Source: an uncultured Oscillospiraceae bacterium (GTDB taxonomy: Bacteria > Bacillota > Clostridia > Oscillospirales > Ruminococcaceae). From it: 10,606 bases of DNA. Location of the stretch: the NCBI GenBank assembly GCA_900553955.1, contig USFO01000055.1, forward strand, positions 1-10,606, written 5' to 3'. The notes below the pieces were generated by a model. That model worked only from the letters and a program-made list of their open reading frames with translations. It had not been told where the DNA came from and did no database searches. This document shows positions 6,507 to 10,606 of this stretch, piece after piece (within the stretch, counting starts at the first letter, position 1; every line of letters begins with the position of its first letter). The translations under genes were made by a program, and so were the position numbers.

Positions 6507-6695
6507 TTGTTCCTCCATGTTGCCGTCAGTGCGGCTTTTTTATTTTTAGGGAATGTGCGCCCTTTGGGCGCACCCTCGCCGTAAAAAAGACCGAAAAAAT
6601 ACCACTGCCCGTTTTTTTGTAACGAGCGGTGGCGAAAAGATGAGGCGTACCTCTGAAAAATCCACTCCTCCGCGTAGCAGAGGTTTTGTTGTATT
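6507..6695. other. Intergenic region with hairpin GTGCGCCC-TTT-GGGCGCAC
   Basis: No gene is supported. A perfect 8-bp hairpin lies at 6555-6573, and CCTCTG (6651-6656) pairs at a distance with CAGAGG (6678-6683). GCCG/CGGC at 6522-6535 followed by seven T would resemble a plus-strand terminator, but no plus-strand gene feeds it. Runs of A and T alternate with GC-rich hairpins in the style of the other repeat-filled gaps. A 63-codon minus-strand frame through it has no ribosome site and reads the hairpins, so I do not call it a gene. Confidence 0.45.
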
Positions 6696-6696
6696 C

Positions 6697-6728
6697 ACAA
6701 AAATCCGCGGAGCGCACTCCACGGATTT
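6697..6728 (-). terminator. Terminator of the DUF2284 gene
   Basis: AAATCCG-C-GGAG / CTCC-A-CGGATTT (11 pairs with one internal mismatch, loop CGCA), 8 nt after the stop codon, is followed on the minus strand by TTTTTG. Confidence 0.8.
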
Positions 6729-6736
6729 ACTTGCAG

Positions 6737-7273
6737 TTATTTTAATAATGCAATGCAGAACAGAACCATCCCGCCGTTTTCTCCGTTCATGGAGAGACCG
6801 ATGGCATCGCAAAGCTTCTGAACTTCTATGCAATAGCCGCTGACGGACGGGCAGGCAATGTCCGGGTGGCGGCAGGGCTCGCCGGTTTTGTAGCCGCAAA
6901 CCTCGCAAAGGTGGCAGCCGCCGGTGGTGAGCACCCGCGCATTTTTCTGTGTGTAGCCAAGCTTCTGCATTGCTTTCCAAAGGATGTGGCTGTTGTTCTC
7001 GTGCTCACGCTGAACAGCCATGTAGTTGTTCATATCCTCGCAGGGATATTCTCTGGCAAAAACAAGCATATCCTTGTAGTTGTGCAGCTTCGCCACAAGC
7101 ACCTCTGCCGGGCCTTCCGCAGGCGGACACATATAGCAGCTGTTGTACATACCGCAGACATTCTGCACGCAGAAGCGGCGCAGGGTCGGGTCGCAGGGAA
7201 CAAGCCGCGCGGCGATTTCTCCGCATTTATCAAAACCGATTTCCTGTGCAAGCTGTTTAACATCCTCGTACAC
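6737..7273 (-). CDS. DUF2284 predicted metal-binding protein
   Basis: This 178-aa cytoplasmic protein has 15 cysteines. The first cluster is C35-x4-C40-x5-C46-x2-C49 followed by PP; the second is C120-x2-C123-x2-C126-x7-C134 followed by RHPD, then C141 and C148. The GGCHLCEVCGYKTGEPCRHP stretch and the CPP motif are hallmarks of DUF2284, a family predicted to bind metal or iron-sulfur clusters, with no settled function. The spacing is ferredoxin-like, so a redox or metal-sensing role is possible (inference). The start is taken as GTG at 7273, because GGGAGG lies 7 nt upstream; a TTG five codons earlier would lie on the ribosome site. It has its own consensus promoter with a palindrome at the predicted start of transcription, and its own terminator, so it appears monocistronic and regulated. 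Confidence 0.85.
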   Translation of the reverse strand: MYEDVKQLAQEIGFDKCGEIAARLVPCDPTLRRFCVQNVCGMYNSCYMCPPAEGPAEVLVAKLHNYKDMLVFAREYPCEDMNNYMAVQREHENNSHILWKAMQKLGYTQKNARVLTTGGCHLCEVCGYKTGEPCRHPDIACPSVSGYCIEVQKLCDAIGLSMNGENGGMVLFCIALLK

Positions 7274-7286
7274 AGTATCGCCTCCC

Positions 7287-7301
7287 AAACTAAGCTAGTT
7301 T
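7287..7301. promoter_or_regulatory. Candidate operator for the DUF2284 gene
   Basis: AAACTA-AGC-TAGTTT is a perfect inverted repeat (6-bp arms, 3-bp spacer) lying from the predicted transcription start to the edge of the ribosome site. A dimeric repressor bound here would block transcription. It is too short for a useful RNA hairpin. The binding protein is unknown. Confidence 0.4.
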
Positions 7302-7302
7302 A

Positions 7303-7331
7303 AGTATATAACTATTTTTTGGCGGTGTCAA
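7303..7331 (-). promoter_or_regulatory. Sigma-A-type promoter of the DUF2284 gene
   Basis: A consensus TTGACA (7326-7331), a 17-nt spacer and TATACT (7303-7308) lie on the minus strand, placing the start near 7297 and giving a short leader of about 24 nt. Confidence 0.8.
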
Positions 7332-7481
7332 GGCAAATTGTTTTCCCGCGGGTAGATTTTGCATGGCATATTACGATGCGTAGATTTATTTTCATTACCT
7401 TGGGTATATTCGCGGGCGGGTTTTACAAATTGTTATACGATGGTGCCGCGAAGCGGCACTTATTTTTGCCTTTGAGAACCG
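7332..7481. other. Gap between the 76-aa gene and the DUF2284 promoter
   Basis: No gene is supported. GTGCCGC-GAA-GCGGCAC (7443-7459) is a perfect 7-bp hairpin 23 nt beyond the stop of the 76-aa gene, but no T-run follows on the minus strand, so it is a poor terminator. CCCGCG (7345-7350) can pair with CGCGGG (7411-7416) around GCAT/ATGC (7361-7379). CAAATTG occurs twice, at 7334-7340 and in the copy ending at 7432. Confidence 0.4.
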
Positions 7482-7712
7482 TCACACGAACACTCCGCAA
7501 AGCTTCGTCGGAAGCGACGCCATAATTCGAGGGGCAAGGCTTTTTGCGAATGCGGCTGCGCTGCCTTGGTACTCCGGCGGAAGCGCAAGCACGCCGCAAA
7601 GCTTTTGCGCCGCAGCAGCAAGCAGCGCTTCGCACTCCGGGCGGGAGAGCGGCGCAAAAAGCGCCGCGCCGTCCTTTGAGGTCGGCGGCGCAATCGTCAA
7701 AAAATTTTCCAT
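7482..7712 (-). CDS. Small alanine-rich protein of unknown function
   Basis: The 76-aa product is not one I recognise. It is rich in Ala, Leu and Pro, has no transmembrane helix or signal peptide, and contains the near-repeat KLCGVLA / KLCGVFV. The ATG at 7712 is preferred because GGGAGGAGAGG lies just upstream and a promoter fits 29 nt before it; upstream in-frame starts have neither. Base use resembles that of the neighbouring genes. It diverges from the small-RNA candidate at 7808. The ribosome site and promoter favour a real gene; the lack of a recognisable domain and the weak 3' end leave room for a decayed or spurious one. Confidence 0.5.
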   Translation of the reverse strand: MENFLTIAPPTSKDGAALFAPLSRPECEALLAAAAQKLCGVLALPPEYQGSAAAFAKSLAPRIMASLPTKLCGVFV

Positions 7713-7740
7713 AGCCTCTCCTCCCTTCGTTGTGAAAACA

Positions 7741-7769
7741 ATTTTAGCGCAAAATAAAATAATAAACAA
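7741..7769 (-). promoter_or_regulatory. Probable promoter of the 76-aa gene
   Basis: On the minus strand, TTGTTT (7764-7769), a 17-nt spacer and TAAAAT (7741-7746) put the start near 7734, about 22 nt before the ATG. The -35 box is weak. Confidence 0.5.
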
Positions 7770-7772
7770 GTC

Positions 7773-7801
7773 TTGATTTTTCAGCCAATTTGTGCTATTA
7801 T
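7773..7801 (+). promoter_or_regulatory. Plus-strand promoter of the small-RNA candidate
   Basis: TTGATT (7773-7778), a 17-nt spacer and TATTAT (7796-7801) form a good sigma-A-type promoter reading right, back to back with the promoter of the 76-aa gene. The predicted start is near 7808. Confidence 0.55.
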
Positions 7802-7807
7802 GTATAC

Positions 7808-7882
7808 AGACAAAAGTTTTCATGTTCATCCCTTCGACAAACGCAGAAGCCCGGCTTTTCCGTGCTTCTGCGTTTGCTTTTT
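7808..7882 (+). ncRNA. Candidate small RNA of about 75 nt
   Basis: A promoter (7773-7801) and a strong terminator (7838-7882) face the same way with only about 30 nt between them and no credible ORF: the ATG at 7822 has no ribosome site and would read into the terminator. The transcript would be a short single-stranded 5' part, AU-rich at first (CAAAAGTTTTCATGTTCATC, from 7811), plus the terminator hairpin, which is the usual shape of a trans-acting small RNA. The T-run is only on the plus-strand side, supporting that direction. It belongs to no family I recognise. The alternative is a terminator left from a deleted gene with a chance promoter. Confidence 0.4.
7838..7882 (+). terminator. Strong plus-strand terminator
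   Basis: CAAACGCAGAAGC (7838-7850) pairs perfectly with GCTTCTGCGTTTG (7864-7876); the 13-nt loop can itself pair CGG/CCG. CTTTTT follows. No plus-strand protein gene lies upstream. Confidence 0.75.
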
Positions 7883-7886
7883 GCTT

Positions 7887-7915
7887 AAAAAAAGCCCGGC
7901 AGTGCCGGACTTTTT
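7887..7915 (-). terminator. Terminator of the lipoprotein gene
   Basis: GCCCGGC-AGT-GCCGGAC (one C-A mismatch), flanked by A-run and T-run, lies 19 nt beyond the stop codon. On the minus strand it ends in seven T. It could also back up the plus-strand terminator beside it. Confidence 0.85.
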
Positions 7916-7934
7916 CAAGGCGTAAGCTTCCGCT

Positions 7935-10124
7935 TTATTCAAATTTCTCTGAAAGGAGTATGCCGACGCGCCCCTGCACCCGGGCGGCGCAGTCCTCCGC
8001 GGAGCAGTTCCCGGCGAAGAAATGCGCGCTTTCTTCGCGAATTATGCTGATGATGTCGGCGTAATCTTTTTCCCGATAAAATGTCGCGCCGTCAATCAGC
8101 TCGCGCAGCTCCTGCCGCTCCTGCTCTGTCACGGAGTCGAAATTCACGCCGTTTCCGTAGTGGTATGCCGTGCCGCCGCCAACCGGCGGTGCTTTTTCCG
8201 CCGCAAGATATTTTTCAAAGGCGGCGGCATTTGTGGGAAAGCCCATTTGCTCCAGCCGATTGCTTTGGTACTCGTCGGTTAGCAGCGGCTTTATGAACTC
8301 CCAAGCCGCCTCCTTGTGTGCGCTGGCGGCGGAAATCGCAAAGCCGCCGCCTGCGAACATCAGCGTCACGCCGCCGCTTTTTGAGGGATAACCGACAACG
8401 GAAACCTCCTCCTTTGTGCTGTAAGCACGGTAAAGCGCATACATTCCCGGCTCGTAAACATACGCCGTGCTCAAAAGCAGCTCGCCGTTTTCCATGGCGG
8501 CAAAGCTTTCGCCCTCGTGCTCATTTCCGGCGGCGCTCGCCGCAAATTCAAGCATGGAGGCGAACTCGCCGCTTTCAAAATCGCAGGCGGCGTGCTCAAA
8601 ATCCACAAAATCATATATACCGCCGGAAAGAAGCTCCTTAAGAATAAATTCTGTTGTATTTCCGCCGTCGAACGCCGCCGTACCCGGCGGCAGCGCGGCG
8701 TAAGCCGCGCGAAGCTTATCGAAGCTCCAGTCCTCCGCCGCGCCGACGGTCTTTTCAAGTCCAACTACAGTTACCAGCACAAAGTCAGAATACGCCTCGT
8801 ATATCCTTCCGTCCACCGAAATTTTGTCCGCAAAGGGCTTATAAAGGGCATTTTCGCCCAAATCGCGCTCGATAAGCGGCGTTAAATCGCAGAAAGCGCC
8901 GCGCCTGGCAAAGGTCTCCGCCGGAATATCGTCAATCTGATAAATATCCGGCGCAGCGCCCGTGGTTACATCAAGGGCAAGCTTTTGAGCACCCGCGCCG
9001 AAAACGCCGCCGTTCTCCTCGTCCGTATAGAAGATTGCTTTAAGATAATATTCTTCGTTATTCCGGTTAAATTCAAGTATTTTATCCCAGTCAAAGCCTC
9101 CGGTGCTCGTGATTCCGACGGTGAGCACCGTTTTTTCGGGCAGCTCCGCCTCTGAAACAGGCATGAGCATATCGGCAAAAATCATTCCGGTTTTATCGTC
9201 AATTCCAAGGCAAAACGCACCGCCCTCCTCCGTCATGAGCACGGCGCAAAGGCGGTCATAGTTGATATTCACATCAAGCCATTCAAAAAGCTTTACGCTG
9301 TCGCCGCTTTCGGCATCGTATGCAAAGAGCGCCGTGCTCGAACCTGCGACAATGTCATAGCGTCCTCCCGAAGCAAAAATATTTTGAGCACCGTCAACCA
9401 GAATCGCGCCGAGAACGGCTTTGCCGTTCTTCTTTACGGTGCTCAAAACTTTGCCGCTGTCCGTCCACCTGAGCACCGCGGTGCTCGTACCCATTGGGAA
9501 AACATCCTGCACCCGCAAACCGTCCTCGGAGAAAATGCATTTGCCATTTTGCTCGTAAATCGAAAAGTTTTCCTCGGTTCTGGCGTAGATTCTGCCGTCG
9601 CCGCCGATTCGTGCAAACTGCAAATTACTCCCCACCGTTAGCGCAACATCAAGCTGCCGCTCGCCCGAAAGCTCGCCGGAATCCTCGATTTTGGCGCAGG
9701 AAAGCTTCGCCGGACCTTCGCCGTAGGCGTACCGCTGGTACAGCAGGTTCGCCTCTCCGTTTTCGTCCGCAAAAAGCGAAAGCGCAATCATGCCCTCCTG
9801 CTCCGGCGATACCGACTGACCGCAGGGCACGCCATTTGCCGGCGAAAGCACCCTGCCGTCCGTTCCGGCAATGTAGAGCACGGTTTCCGTCTCGAAGTAA
9901 TTCCCTTTTTCCTGCCGTTTTTCTACAATAATATAAATTTTTCCGTTTGCAAGGAGCGCATTTGTAATCCCATCCGCGGCGAAGGGCAGTTCAAGGCGCG
10001 CGGTTTTGTAGCTCATCCCCTGCGCCGCAGAAAGTACGGCGCCGCTGTTTTCGCCGCCGCCGTCACTTTCGCATCCGGAAAACAGCAGTATCAGACAAAG
10101 TAAAACGCAAATCAGCTTTTTCAT
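7935..10124 (-). CDS. Lipoprotein: beta-propeller-like region plus ABC-type extracellular solute-binding domain
   Basis: The 729-aa product begins with the lipoprotein signal peptide MKKLICVLLCLILLFSGC (lipidated Cys18), so it should be anchored outside the membrane. Residues about 30-325 are short beta-rich repeats (for example LANGKIYIIV, GGDGRIYART, DSGKVLSTVKKNGK) that look like a beta-propeller. From about residue 332 the sequence is typical of carbohydrate-type solute-binding proteins: FNRNNEEYYLKAIFY (from 352), TTGAAPDIYQ, DLTPLIERD, AAWEFIKPLLTDEYQ. It is roughly 300 residues longer than an ordinary binding protein because of the front region. No permease or ATPase gene is adjacent, so a transporter partner is not shown. 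The start at 10124 has AAAGGGG 6 nt upstream; an in-frame TTG at 10166 has no ribosome site. The upstream leader ORF and hairpins suggest translational control. The ligand is unknown. Confidence 0.88.
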   Translation of the reverse strand: MKKLICVLLCLILLFSGCESDGGGENSGAVLSAAQGMSYKTARLELPFAADGITNALLANGKIYIIVEKRQEKGNYFETETVLYIAGTDGRVLSPANGVPCGQSVSPEQEGMIALSLFADENGEANLLYQRYAYGEGPAKLSCAKIEDSGELSGERQLDVALTVGSNLQFARIGGDGRIYARTEENFSIYEQNGKCIFSEDGLRVQDVFPMGTSTAVLRWTDSGKVLSTVKKNGKAVLGAILVDGAQNIFASGGRYDIVAGSSTALFAYDAESGDSVKLFEWLDVNINYDRLCAVLMTEEGGAFCLGIDDKTGMIFADMLMPVSEAELPEKTVLTVGITSTGGFDWDKILEFNRNNEEYYLKAIFYTDEENGGVFGAGAQKLALDVTTGAAPDIYQIDDIPAETFARRGAFCDLTPLIERDLGENALYKPFADKISVDGRIYEAYSDFVLVTVVGLEKTVGAAEDWSFDKLRAAYAALPPGTAAFDGGNTTEFILKELLSGGIYDFVDFEHAACDFESGEFASMLEFAASAAGNEHEGESFAAMENGELLLSTAYVYEPGMYALYRAYSTKEEVSVVGYPSKSGGVTLMFAGGGFAISAASAHKEAAWEFIKPLLTDEYQSNRLEQMGFPTNAAAFEKYLAAEKAPPVGGGTAYHYGNGVNFDSVTEQERQELRELIDGATFYREKDYADIISIIREESAHFFAGNCSAEDCAARVQGRVGILLSEKFE

Positions 10125-10130
10125 AATATT

Positions 10131-10163
10131 CCCCTTTGAAGTAATAAAGGGAATTGCTTCCCT
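10131..10163 (-). promoter_or_regulatory. Mutually exclusive hairpins at the lipoprotein gene's ribosome site
   Basis: On the minus-strand RNA, AGGGAA-GCAA-TTCCCT (10163-10148) forms a 6-bp hairpin closed by a GNRA-type tetraloop. Its right arm overlaps CCCTTT (10151-10146), which can instead pair with AAAGGG (10137-10132), the ribosome site of the lipoprotein gene, across an 8-nt loop. Only one of the two can form. The first would leave the ribosome site open, the second would hide it. The pairings are seen; switching is inferred. Confidence 0.4.
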
Positions 10164-10176
10164 CAATTATTTAACT

Positions 10177-10221
10177 TTAAGTGAAAAGGACTGCTAATAG
10201 AATAGCTATAAGTTTTTTCAT
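10177..10221 (-). CDS. 14-codon leader-like ORF (truncated signal peptide)
   Basis: The ORF MKKLIAILLAVLFT starts with ATG at 10221 behind a strong ribosome site, AGGAGG, 8 nt upstream (ACTTAGGAGGTATAATTT). That is better than the site of the lipoprotein gene 52 nt downstream. The peptide resembles the hydrophobic part of a lipoprotein signal sequence (compare MKKLICVLL in the next gene), but stops after 14 residues; the two frames differ, so no simple readthrough joins them. It may be a regulatory leader peptide whose translation controls the hairpins between it and the lipoprotein gene, a small membrane peptide, or the stump of a deleted lipoprotein gene. Translation seems likely from the ribosome site; function is open. 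Confidence 0.5.
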   Translation of the reverse strand: MKKLIAILLAVLFT

Positions 10222-10284
10222 AAATTATACCTCCTAAGTTTTGTTAAGTTGTAGTTTTCAAAAAAAGATACATATGTTACTTTA

Positions 10285-10312
10285 AGAATAGCATTATTTT
10301 AGAGTTTGTCAA
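10285..10312 (-). promoter_or_regulatory. Promoter P1 of the leader ORF and lipoprotein gene
   Basis: On the minus strand TTGACA (10307-10312), a 16-nt spacer and TATTCT (10285-10290) place the start near 10278. The palindrome ACATATGT (10270-10277) lies on it. The leader before the first ATG is about 57 nt. Confidence 0.7.
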
Positions 10313-10339
10313 TATGTTTTTGGCAGAATACTTAAAAAT

Positions 10340-10368
10340 ATTCCAAATTTGCCAATTTGAAATGTCAA
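10340..10368 (-). promoter_or_regulatory. Possible second promoter P2 with palindrome in its spacer
   Basis: TTGACA (10363-10368) stands 17 nt from TGGAAT (10340-10345) on the minus strand, and both TTGACA boxes share the context ATATTGACA. CAAATT-TGCC-AATTTG (10344-10359) is an inverted repeat lying across the spacer, a plausible repressor site. The -10 box is weak. Confidence 0.4.
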
Positions 10369-10513
10369 TATCGCTCTAAACTATTCTTTTTTCAAGAAAC
10401 ATCCCATCACAATACATAACTTCGGAGCCACTCTAATACAAACTAACGCCCCGTACAAGCAACTGCCGTGCAGCCGTCAACTCACACTGCCGTTGCCTTG
10501 AACCAAAAGAAAA
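10369..10513. other. Spacer between tRNA-Asn and the lipoprotein promoters
   Basis: No gene is supported. CAAGCAAC (10456-10463) pairs with GTTGCCTTG (10492-10500) with one bulge, enclosing about 28 nt. Otherwise I see nothing specific. Confidence 0.4.
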
Positions 10514-10559
10514 AGCCAAAAAAAGAAGCACCACGGATGTGGTGCTTCTTTTTTTGGCT
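10514..10559 (-). terminator. Terminator of tRNA-Asn
   Basis: A perfect 21-bp stem (10514-10534 with 10539-10559, loop GGAT) whose core is GAAGCACCAC/GTGGTGCTTC between A7 and T7. The end of the stem includes the last bases of the tRNA, so processing and terminator folding compete. TTTTTCTTTT follows on the minus strand. Confidence 0.88.
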
Positions 10560-10606
10560 CCCCCTGTCGGGCTCGAACCAACGACCCTGCGGTTAACAGC
10601 CGCATG
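10555..10606 (-). tRNA. tRNA-Asn (GTT), 3' part, cut by the window edge
   Basis: Read on the minus strand: anticodon stem TGCGG/CCGCA with loop CTGTTAA (anticodon GTT at 10597-10595), variable loop GGGTC, T-arm GTTGG-TTCGAGC-CCGAC, acceptor strand AGGGGGA, discriminator G, and an encoded CCA (10557-10555). The D-arm and the 5' acceptor strand lie beyond the window, so the gene is partial only because of the window boundary. Confidence 0.95.

Noticed and set aside
6522..6545. Plus-strand terminator GCCG-TCAGTG-CGGC followed by seven T
   Set aside because: Only a 4-bp stem with no plus-strand gene upstream; it lies in the leader of a minus-strand gene.
6526..6980. Minus-strand frames of 63 and 144 codons in and beside the gap before the YczE-type gene
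   Set aside because: One reads intergenic hairpins without a ribosome site; the other overlaps the DUF2284 gene out of frame.
7306..7312. GTTATAT on the minus strand near the DUF2284 promoter, as another array unit
   Set aside because: It overlaps the -10 box and has no hairpin beside it, so it is chance.

Overview
The window looks like a moderately GC-rich chromosome segment of a gut-type Firmicute in class Clostridia, probably Oscillospirales or a neighbour. This is inferred from strong GGAGG-type ribosome binding sites, a tRNA gene with an encoded CCA, TTGACA-N16/17-TATAAT-like promoters, Gram-positive lipoprotein architecture, and intergenic DNA full of short hairpins. No phage, insertion-sequence transposase, CRISPR array or defence operon is visible.

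Layout. Positions 1-246 are a hairpin-rich leader. coaX (247-1020, +) encodes type III pantothenate kinase and ends at a good terminator. A 355-bp gap holds a candidate non-coding mobile element with 10-bp terminal inverted repeats, and convergent rmuC (1377-2780, -) follows it. rmuC and a P-type calcium-ATPase gene (2896-5439, +) diverge from a short AT-rich region. The ATPase gene converges on a YczE-type membrane protein gene (5814-6506, -). The 374 bp between those two stop codons is an array of small hairpins joined by the heptamer GTTATAT or its reverse complement. Further right, all on the minus strand, are a cysteine-rich DUF2284 gene (6737-7273), a 76-aa unknown gene (7482-7712), a beta-propeller/solute-binding lipoprotein gene (7935-10124), a 14-codon leader-like ORF (10177-10221) and the 3' part of tRNA-Asn (10555-10606). 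A candidate small RNA with its own promoter and terminator lies on the plus strand at about 7808-7882.

The genes are mostly single transcription units with their own promoters and terminators and do not form one pathway: cofactor synthesis (coaX), DNA maintenance (rmuC), cation export (ATPase) and envelope or transport functions.

The points most worth a second look are: (1) 26 copies of the 7-mer TGAGCAC, all inside genes and in several reading frames, about 20 times the chance level; (2) the GTTATAT-linked hairpin arrays, whose linker orientation mostly follows the direction of each upstream gene; (3) a 14-aa signal-peptide-like ORF followed by two mutually exclusive hairpins, one of which would mask the lipoprotein gene's ribosome binding site; (4) the small-RNA candidate; (5) the 238-bp MITE-like element.
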